Below are positions 47,750 through 56,847 of a stretch of 64,000 nt of DNA, one piece after another. This DNA comes from Bacteroidia bacterium. GTDB lineage: Bacteria > Bacteroidota > Bacteroidia > Flavobacteriales_D > Cryomorphaceae. Where the stretch lies: the NCBI GenBank assembly GCA_030427905.1, contig JAUICL010000006.1, forward strand, positions 101,951-165,950, written 5' to 3'. The notes under the pieces are model-generated. The model saw nothing but the letters and a program-made list of their open reading frames with translations. It was not told the origin of the DNA and searched no databases. Position numbers and translations under genes: made by a program. Position 1 is the first letter of the stretch. Each line of letters opens with the position of its first letter.

Positions 47750-48412
47750 ATGGGTTTAATGAAGCAGGTTATGAAGAGTAAGGCTCGATTTATTTTAGTA
47801 AGCAGTTTGATTCTTGTAGCGTCCAACTTGATGGCTCAAGACGCGAACCTTCTTTTTGATGAAGAAGTCAAAATGAGTTGGCTTGGAATAGATTATTATG
47901 AGGCCAAATTTGTAGGTGACTTCAATCAATTTTTTGGGGCAGGTGAGCAGTCCGTGGCTGAATTGCGGGATCAGTATTTTTTAGGTTGGAATATGCTAGT
48001 CATCAACGAGCCAGAGAAGTATGACGTCGCTGGAATGTTTAAAAGGAGTTCCATTTTTTATGATGTAGACATGATTTTCGAATTGAACTCAAGTCGGACA
48101 CTGGACGGTATGCAGGCTTATAATTCAGTTGAATTTTCGCCTGATGATATTATTGACATGGTATTGAAATATGACCTTGAAAAGTTGAATCAGAAAGAAG
48201 GGTATGGTGTCGTCATGATATGTGAGTCTATGAACAAATCGAAGGAGGAAGCATATTATCACCTTGTTGTTTTCAATATAGGTAATAGAGAAGTTGTTAT
48301 GCAAGAGCGTCTCAGAGGTGAGCCACGTGGGTTCGGAATGAGAAACTACTGGGCGGGCGCTGTTTATAGCATCATAAAAGATGTCAAGAAGTACAAGAAT
48401 AAAACGTGGTAA
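47750..48412 (+). CDS. Hypothetical secreted protein
   Basis: 220 residues; the start may be 47750 or one of two later in-frame ATGs (47759, 47771). Signal peptide FILVSSLILVASNLMAQ. No family recognised. The mature part is mixed alpha/beta (MSWLGIDYYEAKFVGDFNQF) and Tyr/Met-rich, without Cys repeats or a T9SS tail. Probably periplasmic. Confidence 0.6.
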   Translation: MGLMKQVMKSKARFILVSSLILVASNLMAQDANLLFDEEVKMSWLGIDYYEAKFVGDFNQFFGAGEQSVAELRDQYFLGWNMLVINEPEKYDVAGMFKRSSIFYDVDMIFELNSSRTLDGMQAYNSVEFSPDDIIDMVLKYDLEKLNQKEGYGVVMICESMNKSKEEAYYHLVVFNIGNREVVMQERLRGEPRGFGMRNYWAGAVYSIIKDVKKYKNKTW

Positions 48413-48530
48413 TATGCCGGCAGGCATTTAGTCATCAGACGCTACCAAAAGAAGCTTGAAAAGGAATAAACGGCTTGAGATCCTATACTAGAAAAGATGT
48501 TACCAAATAGTCTGTGTGATTCGGACTTCA

Positions 48531-49997
48531 TTACAACTTCCTTCCCAAAAACTGGCTCACTTCAAGCGCATTCTTTGGCTTAGCGACTATTCTCTGCTCT
48601 GAATCGAGCAAATACATCACAGGAGTACTCGTTACGCGATAATCTTCAGCGATAGGGCCGCGCCAGCTTTTTCCAGAACAGACATTGGGCCAAGTAGTTC
48701 CATGGCTTGCTATCCCGTCTTTCCATTCACCCAAGTCGGTGTCGACTGATACGGCTACCACTTCAAATCCTTTGTTGTGATACTGCGCATAGGCTTGTTT
48801 GATGGTCGGAATTTCGCGCTCGCACTTATGGCAAAAAGAAGCCCAAAAGAGTACAAGAGTGTATTTGTTGTCCTTGGCAATTTTACTGAGATCCACCATT
48901 TTACCTTTGTCGCTTTGGCGAGCAAAACTAGGTGGCACCTGGCCGATTTGTAGTTTTCTAATTCCATCGGCTTTCATTTTGAAAAGCTCACTGATTTCGG
49001 CATCGCCGCAAGCATCACCGTAGAAGTAATTGTCAACGACGTAAACGCTTAGATCTTCCATGCCGCTTGCATAAAATCCTTCGGCCATGGTGTAGAGCGC
49101 AAATTCGAGTATTTCGTCGTTTCCACCTTCCATCACTTTCTGAGCAATGACATCCACGGCGTTGTAAAACCCAATCTTCGGGTCGGACTCCGACTTTTCT
49201 TTGCTCGCAATATTGCGCATATAGTCTTCTATTCGATCAGGATACACGTAGCTGTGAATAAGTGAAGCATCGCTGAAATCCATATCCTTCCAAAACTCAT
49301 TCTTATCAAAGCGAGACGGACTTTGGAGGTGAGCCATCACATTGGCGATGTACATTCCCTGGTGAATTGCTGCAAGCGAATCTTGTTGGGTTTTGAGCTG
49401 GGCATCACGCGCACGCATCTGGCGGAGTTTTGCTGTGCGCTCAACCTTGCTTCGTCGTATGTTCTGAATATAGCGTTCATGGCGCTGATCAAACTGCAAG
49501 TACGTTCTATACGCCAAGGTCTCTTTTGAGTTGGTTCCCTTCAATGAGCGTTTGAAATTGACGTTCTCATAAATAAACTCTACATCGGGTTCCGAGGGAT
49601 TTAAGATGATATCGCCGTAGGTGTTTACATTGTCATTCAGCCCGACTTTGTAGAAACCTGGTGTCACATTCTCCAAAGAAAACTGAAACGAACCATTTTC
49701 CACCTGGGCACTATCCACTTCAAAGAAGTCCTTCCCTTCGGTTTCAAACAGCTTGATAAATTTACCTTCAGCCGACCCTACTTGTTCTAATTTGAACAGG
49801 ACTTCTACCGGGCCAGGCTGGTATGTGAAAGGTTGGTTGGAAGCTTCGTGTGAATTACCAGAGTCATAAGCGTGTGAAGCCGATTCAACACTCGCTGTAT
49901 TGGCTTGTTCTGGACCTTGTTGGCAAGCCATACCGATCATGGCAATAAAGAAAAATGGGCTCAATTTTCTTGTAAAATCTCTGTTAGACAATTCCAT
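48531..49997 (-). CDS. TlpA-like thioredoxin-fold lipoprotein
   Basis: 488 residues. Lipobox AMIGMACQQG (Cys about 25). An N-terminal beta domain of the DUF4369 type (about 65-160, EGKFIKLFETEGKDFFEVD) and a long helical middle precede a C-terminal thioredoxin fold (about 350-488) with the redox motif WASFCHKCEREIPTIKQAY. The conserved cis-Pro is in RVTSTPVMYLL. It likely reduces disulphides in the periplasm. It is divergent from the TonB receptor at 50335; partners are unknown. Confidence 0.87.
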   Translation of the reverse strand: MELSNRDFTRKLSPFFFIAMIGMACQQGPEQANTASVESASHAYDSGNSHEASNQPFTYQPGPVEVLFKLEQVGSAEGKFIKLFETEGKDFFEVDSAQVENGSFQFSLENVTPGFYKVGLNDNVNTYGDIILNPSEPDVEFIYENVNFKRSLKGTNSKETLAYRTYLQFDQRHERYIQNIRRSKVERTAKLRQMRARDAQLKTQQDSLAAIHQGMYIANVMAHLQSPSRFDKNEFWKDMDFSDASLIHSYVYPDRIEDYMRNIASKEKSESDPKIGFYNAVDVIAQKVMEGGNDEILEFALYTMAEGFYASGMEDLSVYVVDNYFYGDACGDAEISELFKMKADGIRKLQIGQVPPSFARQSDKGKMVDLSKIAKDNKYTLVLFWASFCHKCEREIPTIKQAYAQYHNKGFEVVAVSVDTDLGEWKDGIASHGTTWPNVCSGKSWRGPIAEDYRVTSTPVMYLLDSEQRIVAKPKNALEVSQFLGRKL

Positions 49998-50334
49998 GTG
50001 GCAATGATAAGCCTCTGAAAGGATATATCGAATACCTTAACCCTAAAGTAACAGATTCATAAAATATAAGGGAAGGGTAAGAGAATCGCAATATTACGAT
50101 AAACGAATCTGATTTTCAAGAGTGCTTTTGGTCCGTTTAGGTTCAAATTAGGTTGAAATTCCATATTAATTTACCGTTAATCGGTTGTGCCATAAGGAGA
50201 ATTTGAGCTTGGGCATTGCCAACTTTATTGGAATGTGAAACATGTTTACCAATGTTAATTCAATTCATAATAAACCCTTAAAACGACTTCAGACCTAGGC
50301 AGATACATTCGTAGGCCATAAAATCTGTACGCAG
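49998..50334. other. Divergent intergenic region, no motif recognised
   Basis: 337 bases, AT-rich, which must contain promoters of both flanking genes. No exact TAnnTTTG box was found close to either start. Confidence 0.35.
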
Positions 50335-53300
50335 GTGAAGTCCATTTTTCTACTATTTGTTTCTGCTTTTTGCATTGTTTTTTCTGCTTTTGGACAAGGT
50401 TCTGTTCGAGGTAAGGTCACCGATAATAACGGTGAAACGGTCATCGGAGCTTCGGTTACTTTCAAGCACGACCCAGGTACGGGAACCGTCACCGATCTCG
50501 ATGGAAATTATTCACTCAAGGTTCCCATTGATACAGCCACTTTGGTTATCCAGTTTATAGGCTTCCAACCGGTACAGAAGCCTATTGAATTGAGGGGTGG
50601 TGAAGTAATTAAGCTCGATGTTACCATGCTACCCAAAAAATATGATCTTAAAGTAGCGGTAGTTGAAGCCAAAGCCAATCGGGGTGGTGACTACTACATG
50701 GAAAAAATCAAAAAGAACTCAGCAACGACAATTGACTATATCTCAGCTGAAACCATTCGTAAATCAGGTGACTCTCAAGTTTCATCGGCTGTGCAACGCG
50801 TTTCTGGTGTGTCGAGTGTAGGAGGTTCTGTTACCGTCAGAGGGCTTGCAGATAGGTATGTTCTTACCACGGTAAATGGATCGCGCATCCCGACTCTTGA
50901 TCCATTTACTAACAACCTCGACCTAGATATTTTCCCTACGGGTCTGGTCGATAATATTGTTGTCACCAAATCGGCTAGTCCCGAACTCCCTGGCGACTGG
51001 TCAGGCGCGTACATTTCACTCGAAACCAAGGACTACCCAGATCGATTCCGTCTAGAAGTCAGATCATCAATTGGTTATAATACCCAATCTACTTTCGAAG
51101 AGAATCTTTCTTCTGAATCAAGCGATACAGACTGGTTGGGATGGGATAATGGGTTTAGGGATATTCCGGATGGGGTTCCGCTCACTCAAGACGACTACCC
51201 ATTAGAAGTGAACAACCCTGATTTGTATACAGAATTTGGCGTTCTCGGCCTAGAAGGTTACATGAATAGCTTGGGGGTCACTGGCGAAACGAACATCGCT
51301 TCGGGCGATGTAATTCATCGGCTAGCCATGGTAGAGCTTGATCTACTAGGAGCAGCAAACCTCTACAATCAGGGGGCTGTAGATGGAGCCGTGGCAGAGT
51401 ACAACAAATTGTATGATAACGCCTATTTCTTTCCGCGTATCCAGTCTAATCAGCAGCTTTCGGCCATCGGTCAGTCATTCAATAATACATGGTTTACTAT
51501 TGAAAACGAAGCTCCGCTCAATACGAGTCAGACCATTACGCTTGGCAATCAAACAAAGCTTTTTGGCAGAACACTGGGATTCAACGTGGGAGTACGCTAT
51601 TCACGAGCGATTTTTGCTGATAATAATGCCGAACTCAACCGATCTAGCCGACCATCTAACTGGACTGGTGAAGGTGGGGCCTACGGAAACATTTCAGAGT
51701 ATGATACCCGTTTGAGCCAAGAGTCGTACAACTTGAGTGGGCTCGTAAATCTGGCCTACAAATTAAACCCAAACAACTCCATAAAATTTATGTTTATGCC
51801 CAATTTCCTGGGGCAAAACAACGCTCGATATTCGCAGGGTCAAACCAGCGATGTACCTGAAGAAACACAGATTGAAGAGCAGTTTTACGAAGAGCGTAAA
51901 CAGCTCATCTACCAAGTCGCGACGCAACACTATCTACCAAAGCGAAAAATAAAAATCGCGTTTGACGCATCTTACACAGATGGGCAGCGAAATGCACCCG
52001 ACTTTAAGGACATATCCATCTTACGGATTCCAGATCCTAACTACCCCGACAGCGTGAGATTGGAGTTCTTGAACACGGCTGCACCAGCGCGTCGCTACCG
52101 CGAAATGGACGACAATCTTTTTGACTCAAGAATCTCAGCCGAAATGCCCTTGTCGCTCGAGACTGAAGGTGTAGCAAAGCTGAAGTTTGGGATGGCTTAT
52201 CTCTACAACTCACGGGAGAATTCCCAAACCATTTATACCCTAGATGGAGTGGGGCAGGAGGTGATAGAAGGTGATAAGAATGACCAGTTTACCCCCGACC
52301 GATTTACAACAGAAGGCCGGAGTTCTTTTGATCTCAAGTATGTCAACGGCTCTGTAGATGCAGATAGTGATGTAAACTACAAAGAGATATCTGCTGCTTT
52401 TGCTATGATCGATTACAATATCACCGAGCGATTTAGAGCGGTAGGTGGCGTGCGAGTAGAGTACACTGATATTTTCACAGACATTAGGGCTTTTCACGAA
52501 GAGGAGATTCCGTCGAACGATGATCGAAGAAACGTACCTGGGTTTGGCATTGTGAACCCAACATCCATTTATAGTTTGGATGTTTTGCCCAGCGTGAGTT
52601 TGATCTACAAACTCAAAGACAACGACCAGTACCCAGTAAACTTGAGAGCAAACTATTTTATGTCGGTAGGACGCCCAAGTTTTAAGGAGTTGGCACCAGT
52701 AGAATTGGCTGACTATGAGTTGCAAAGCTTGGTGCGTGGAAATCCCGATTTGGAAATCACTAAAGTCCAAAACGTGGATGTAAGAGCCGAGTCTTATTTC
52801 AAGAATGGCCACAATGTTTCGGTGAGTGTCTTTTACAAAACTTTTAAGAATCACATTGAGTTGATAGCTGTTCCGGGAGCCTTTACCTGGCAAAATGTAG
52901 AAGACTCATATGCTCTGGGCTTAGAATTGGAAGGCGCGTACATGATCACTAAATTCCTGGAAGCTCGGGCCAATATTTCATTGATTAAATCTGAAACGAC
53001 AGTTACCGAGCCAGTGAAAGAAACAAGGACAATGTTTGGTCAAGCTCCATATATCGTCAATGCCATGTTGTCTTACGAATGGGAGAAGGTTGGATTGATC
53101 TCGACCGTGTCGTACAACAGGCAAGGGCCGAAACTCGCTGTGGTGGCCAACTCTGGCGCTGCTGTACCTAATGTGTATGAAATGCCTCGCGATGTTCTCG
53201 ATTTGAAATTTTCTAAAACTTTAGGGGACCACTTCGGTCTCAGTCTCAAAATTCGAAATCTGCTCAATGCTCCAGTTCAGCGCTCATACGACTTTGACGA

Positions 53301-53376
53301 AGGACGGGATGTCCTCTATTTCGACTCATTCAAGATAGGTACGACTTACACGCTGACTCTTTCTTACAAAATCTGA
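50335..53376 (+). CDS. TonB-dependent receptor with carboxypeptidase-like domain, linked to the GLEG array
   Basis: 1013 residues from a GTG start at 50335. Signal peptide LLFVSAFCIVFSAFGQ, carboxypeptidase-regulatory-like domain (about 22-105, SVRGKVTDNNGETVIGASVT), plug (about 130-240, SVTVRGLADRYVLTTVNGSR and DIFPTGLVDNIVVTKSASPE) and a large barrel ending in LTLSYKI. No SusD gene follows. Instead a GLEG-domain gene starts 2 bases after the stop, so the two are translationally coupled. The receptor may import a ligand captured by the GLEG proteins. The ligand is unknown. Confidence 0.88.
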   Translation: MKSIFLLFVSAFCIVFSAFGQGSVRGKVTDNNGETVIGASVTFKHDPGTGTVTDLDGNYSLKVPIDTATLVIQFIGFQPVQKPIELRGGEVIKLDVTMLPKKYDLKVAVVEAKANRGGDYYMEKIKKNSATTIDYISAETIRKSGDSQVSSAVQRVSGVSSVGGSVTVRGLADRYVLTTVNGSRIPTLDPFTNNLDLDIFPTGLVDNIVVTKSASPELPGDWSGAYISLETKDYPDRFRLEVRSSIGYNTQSTFEENLSSESSDTDWLGWDNGFRDIPDGVPLTQDDYPLEVNNPDLYTEFGVLGLEGYMNSLGVTGETNIASGDVIHRLAMVELDLLGAANLYNQGAVDGAVAEYNKLYDNAYFFPRIQSNQQLSAIGQSFNNTWFTIENEAPLNTSQTITLGNQTKLFGRTLGFNVGVRYSRAIFADNNAELNRSSRPSNWTGEGGAYGNISEYDTRLSQESYNLSGLVNLAYKLNPNNSIKFMFMPNFLGQNNARYSQGQTSDVPEETQIEEQFYEERKQLIYQVATQHYLPKRKIKIAFDASYTDGQRNAPDFKDISILRIPDPNYPDSVRLEFLNTAAPARRYREMDDNLFDSRISAEMPLSLETEGVAKLKFGMAYLYNSRENSQTIYTLDGVGQEVIEGDKNDQFTPDRFTTEGRSSFDLKYVNGSVDADSDVNYKEISAAFAMIDYNITERFRAVGGVRVEYTDIFTDIRAFHEEEIPSNDDRRNVPGFGIVNPTSIYSLDVLPSVSLIYKLKDNDQYPVNLRANYFMSVGRPSFKELAPVELADYELQSLVRGNPDLEITKVQNVDVRAESYFKNGHNVSVSVFYKTFKNHIELIAVPGAFTWQNVEDSYALGLELEGAYMITKFLEARANISLIKSETTVTEPVKETRTMFGQAPYIVNAMLSYEWEKVGLISTVSYNRQGPKLAVVANSGAAVPNVYEMPRDVLDLKFSKTLGDHFGLSLKIRNLLNAPVQRSYDFDEGRDVLYFDSFKIGTTYTLTLSYKI

Positions 53377-53378
53377 TC

Positions 53379-54671
53379 ATGATAGCACTATACACACCCA
53401 AGGCCAAGCTGGTACTCTGCTTTTTGTCGCTTTGCTTTTTGAGCGATTTGGCCTATTCTCAAAGCGTTGAAGGGCTCGATGTAGAGCTGTACTACATTTC
53501 AGATGCTAATGACGCAACTGACGTGCTGGGTGGCGAACTACCCGAAGGATCTAGAACTTATCGCTTATTCTTAAATCTCTGCGAAGGGTGTAAGTTGTCT
53601 ACGCTGTACGGAAGTCCCAGTCACCCGTTTTTTATCACTTCTACTGAAAACTTCTTCAATTCATCCTTTGGTCAGACGTTTGGTCACAATATCACCAATG
53701 CATCTTTGGCTTTCGGTATAATTCCACTCGACTCTTACCTAACGGTGGGTGGAGCTGGAAAGCAACAGGTAGGATATATGAAAGGTGAAGACGAAACGGG
53801 TTCGCTTTTCGAAGGGGCTGACCTGCTGCAAAACGATGATTCGGAAATGGGAATCCCCATCAAAGAAAGTGATGGGATGGTATTTTTTGAAGGAGATACA
53901 GAGCCTGAGTTTTTCTCAGAAGGTGGTACCGTACCCCTTTCATCGGCATTCGGTACATCTGCATCTGATGTGTCTTCGTACTACTCCACCGATCTGACCG
54001 TACAGACAAGTGGGGTAGAAGGATTTGGGAGTGAAAACCGCGTTTTGATTGGACAGATCACAACACTCGGCGAACTCGAGTTTGAAATAAACGTTTCCGT
54101 AATAAACCCAGATGGAGTAACAGAGAAATTTGTGGCTCGCGATACATTGTTGGGCCCCAATGAGCAGGTCAGTGCATTTTTGAAATATCCTCCTAACTGT
54201 GGTTGTACCGATCCCGATTATGTTGAATACGATCCAGCTGCCGGCTGCGACGATGGTTCGTGCTCAGAGTTGATCGTTTTTGGCTGTTTGAACGAAGAAG
54301 CTTGTAATTTCGACCCAACAGCAAATTTTGATGTACCGGAACTTTGCTGCTTCGTAGACTCCTGTCAAGGTCTCGATATCTCCATCTTGTGCCCGACCCT
54401 TGGATATGGTGAAACTTTGGCAGAAAATTTCCGACTCTACCCCAATCCCACATCAGGCAATTTCTTCATAGATGGATTTCACATGGACGCCTATGTTCGC
54501 AGAAGGTTTGTCATGATCGATTCATTTGGTCGGGTAATGCTTGATAAAGAACTCTCACCTTGGAGTGGTAGGTATGAAGTGCCTGTTGACCAATTGACTA
54601 CAGGTGTGTACTCTATCCGCTTTTTGTTCGAAAAGGAGTGGGTGACTGAACGCGTTGTCATTGTAAAATAA
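53379..54671 (+). CDS. Single GLEG-domain protein with T9SS tail, coupled to the TonB receptor
   Basis: 430 residues with a signal peptide (LVLCFLSLCFLSDLAYSQ). A divergent GLEG domain at about 30-270 (VEGLDVELYYISDANDATDV; RTYRLFLNL; NSSFGQTFG; IPLDSYLTVG; GQITTLGELEFEINVSVINP). One degenerate Cys unit follows (CGCTDPDYVEYDPAAGCDDG), then a T9SS type A tail at about 350-430 (FRLYPNPTSGNFFIDG). It starts 2 bases after the receptor stop. Surface-displayed partner of the receptor is inferred. Confidence 0.82.
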   Translation: MIALYTPKAKLVLCFLSLCFLSDLAYSQSVEGLDVELYYISDANDATDVLGGELPEGSRTYRLFLNLCEGCKLSTLYGSPSHPFFITSTENFFNSSFGQTFGHNITNASLAFGIIPLDSYLTVGGAGKQQVGYMKGEDETGSLFEGADLLQNDDSEMGIPIKESDGMVFFEGDTEPEFFSEGGTVPLSSAFGTSASDVSSYYSTDLTVQTSGVEGFGSENRVLIGQITTLGELEFEINVSVINPDGVTEKFVARDTLLGPNEQVSAFLKYPPNCGCTDPDYVEYDPAAGCDDGSCSELIVFGCLNEEACNFDPTANFDVPELCCFVDSCQGLDISILCPTLGYGETLAENFRLYPNPTSGNFFIDGFHMDAYVRRRFVMIDSFGRVMLDKELSPWSGRYEVPVDQLTTGVYSIRFLFEKEWVTERVVIVK

Positions 54672-54763
54672 CGATTCACTTCTTCTTAAATCTCACTTAA
54701 CATATTTCACATTACAAGGCTTATTCATAACGGATTCCAAATATGGTTTTGACCGCCCGACGC

Positions 54764-54771
54764 TAGCTTTG
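54764..54771 (+). promoter_or_regulatory. TAnnTTTG -7 box within the GLEG cluster
   Basis: TAGCTTTG matches exactly, 28 bases before the ATG at 54800. It indicates a separate promoter for the genes from 54800 onwards. Confidence 0.5.
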
Positions 54772-54799
54772 TTTCAACCTTAAATTATAACTCACTAAC

Positions 54800-55963
54800 A
54801 TGAAAAAATCTCTACTTCTAGGCCTTTTAGGACTATCTTCAATAGGTACTTTATTCTCACAAGGCTTTATGCCCGACACTGAAGCGCTAGAGTGCGTAGT
54901 GGTTGAGAGATATTATGTTTCCGGAGCTGATGATTCGCAAGATGGGCTTCTTCCAGAAGGATCTGTGACATACCGTGTATTTCTTGATATGAAGCCTACT
55001 TACGAGGCTCAGATCATGTTTGGTACCAACAATCATCCACTCGATATCAAAACGACCACAACATTTTACAATCATTCTTTCGGAGAGTCGATGGGAGCCG
55101 GCGTAAATGCCGCTTTATTTCCAACGCCCGTAGCAACTACAATTGCGCTAGATTCATACATAACCATAGGAGCCGCTACATCTGATCACACAGGCGTGCT
55201 AAAAGCGAGCGACCCAGATGCTACCTCGATTCTCGGGCAAGGAGATTACCTTACAAACTTTAGTGAGCTCGCAGATGAGCCTGCCGTATCGGTTGCTGAT
55301 GGATATGTTGCTGGCCCGATTGCAGGTACTGGAAGCATCGGTATTCCACAGCCTATGCTCGATATCTTCGGTACAGAATCTAATGGAAGTGAATTTGAGA
55401 TTAATGATGGTTCATGGTATCTGCTAGAAGGGCTCACAGGTCTAGATGATGATAACCTGGTTTTGGTTGGGCAGTTTACCACTGACGGTACTCTAACTTT
55501 CAATATGAATGTGCAAATGCTCATTCCAGAAGAACTTCAGTGCTTTGCAACGCCTACCTGCAATAAGGTGGGTATTATGTACGTGCATTCCACCCATGCC
55601 GATGATGAAGCGTTCAACAATGATATTGAGCAGGATCGGGTGATCTACCAAACAGATTGCATGTCTTTCAATTCTTCTGAAATTCCTGATGGGCTAGAAG
55701 AGAAAAAATTGGCAGCCAAAGCTTTCGACCTTTTTCCAAACCCTACATCTGAGAACTTCAATATACATTTCAATGAAGATTTGACTAATGTACAGTACAA
55801 TCTCTACGATGTTGAAGGTCGTGTGCTCCAACAAGGATTAGCAGGAAACGCATATACGGGAAGACAGCTCACTATCCAAACGGGGCGTCTGGAAGCCGGA
55901 ACTTACTTACTGCAAATTGTTTCAGAACAAGGAGTAGGAGTAAAGCGAATCGTCAAGCAATAA
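54800..55963 (+). CDS. Single GLEG-domain protein with T9SS tail
   Basis: 387 residues with a signal peptide (LLGLLGLSSIGTLFSQ). GLEG domain at about 29-250, with LECVVVERYYVSGADDSQDG, VTYRVFLDM, TTTFYNHSFGESMG, LDSYITIG and GQFTTDGTLTFNMNVQ. It has no TSP3 or Cys repeats, only a short Cys-bearing linker. The T9SS type A tail is at about 308-387 (FDLFPNPTSENFNIHF). A gap of 7 bases to the next gene supports one transcript. Confidence 0.82.
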   Translation: MKKSLLLGLLGLSSIGTLFSQGFMPDTEALECVVVERYYVSGADDSQDGLLPEGSVTYRVFLDMKPTYEAQIMFGTNNHPLDIKTTTTFYNHSFGESMGAGVNAALFPTPVATTIALDSYITIGAATSDHTGVLKASDPDATSILGQGDYLTNFSELADEPAVSVADGYVAGPIAGTGSIGIPQPMLDIFGTESNGSEFEINDGSWYLLEGLTGLDDDNLVLVGQFTTDGTLTFNMNVQMLIPEELQCFATPTCNKVGIMYVHSTHADDEAFNNDIEQDRVIYQTDCMSFNSSEIPDGLEEKKLAAKAFDLFPNPTSENFNIHFNEDLTNVQYNLYDVEGRVLQQGLAGNAYTGRQLTIQTGRLEAGTYLLQIVSEQGVGVKRIVKQ

Positions 55964-55970
55964 GCATGAT

Positions 55971-56840
55971 ATGCTGTCAATTCGCTCCATAGCTTTTTTG
56001 ATTTTAATCGGAACGGCAAGCCAAAGTATTGCTCAGAATGGATTGGAAGGTGTAATTGTCGAAACGTATTACATTACCGACGAGAATGATTCCACCGATA
56101 TACTAAGTGGGCAGCACTTGCCAGTGGGCACAACTACTTATCGCATTTGGGCCGACTTAGCAGAGGGGTACAAGATGCAGATTGTATACGGACTCGCCGA
56201 GCATCCGCTAAAAATCGAGAGCACAACTCCCTTTGTAAATAATATTCGCGGCGGATCTCATCGAGGCGATCAATTGTCGCATGTGAAAATCAAACAGCAA
56301 ACCGTGGCTTTGGACTCCTACCTGACGATTGGTTCAGGTTCGGTCAGACACCTTGCTGTATTAAAAGAGAACGATCCTGATGGATCAGAGATCGCAGGTA
56401 AGAATAATGATGGGGGTAGCGCTCGGATAAGTGGTGGGCTGCTGACAAACAATTCGCCAGAAATGGGAGTGCCGCTTACTGATGCTGATGGTCTCATTGC
56501 GTCGCCTACCGTACCGTCCATGGTATTCTTTCAAATAGAAGGCAAAGAGTTTGCAAATATCCAGAACTCTGGGAGCTTTATTATAGATGATGGGTCCTAT
56601 GCGGTTCTTACAGGGGTGCAAGGTGTAGATGAATTTAACCGCGTGCTCGTGGCTCAGATTACCACAACGGGCGATTTGCACTTTGAATTGAATTTTCAGC
56701 TACTAGCTCCTTATGGTGGTGTTGAGCGTTTTGTGGCTCGGAATCCTGACCAAAGTGGCATGGAATTCACTCACCCAGAGCTCACTTATCCAAGAAAAAA
56801 CACATCCCAAAACTCAGTGCTGGACACCCAGGATCAATAA
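55971..56840 (+). CDS. Tail-less single GLEG-domain protein
   Basis: 289 residues with a signal peptide (IAFLILIGTASQSIAQ). The GLEG domain fills the mature protein (GLEGVIVETYYITDENDSTD, TTYRIWADL, LDSYLTIGSGS, VAQITTTGDLHFELNFQ). It ends TYPRKNTSQNSVLDTQDQ, with no T9SS tail, repeats or lipobox, unlike all its neighbours. It may stay in the periplasm or associate with a sibling. Gaps are 7 bases on both sides. Confidence 0.78.
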   Translation: MLSIRSIAFLILIGTASQSIAQNGLEGVIVETYYITDENDSTDILSGQHLPVGTTTYRIWADLAEGYKMQIVYGLAEHPLKIESTTPFVNNIRGGSHRGDQLSHVKIKQQTVALDSYLTIGSGSVRHLAVLKENDPDGSEIAGKNNDGGSARISGGLLTNNSPEMGVPLTDADGLIASPTVPSMVFFQIEGKEFANIQNSGSFIIDDGSYAVLTGVQGVDEFNRVLVAQITTTGDLHFELNFQLLAPYGGVERFVARNPDQSGMEFTHPELTYPRKNTSQNSVLDTQDQ

Positions 56841-56847
56841 CTGAATT

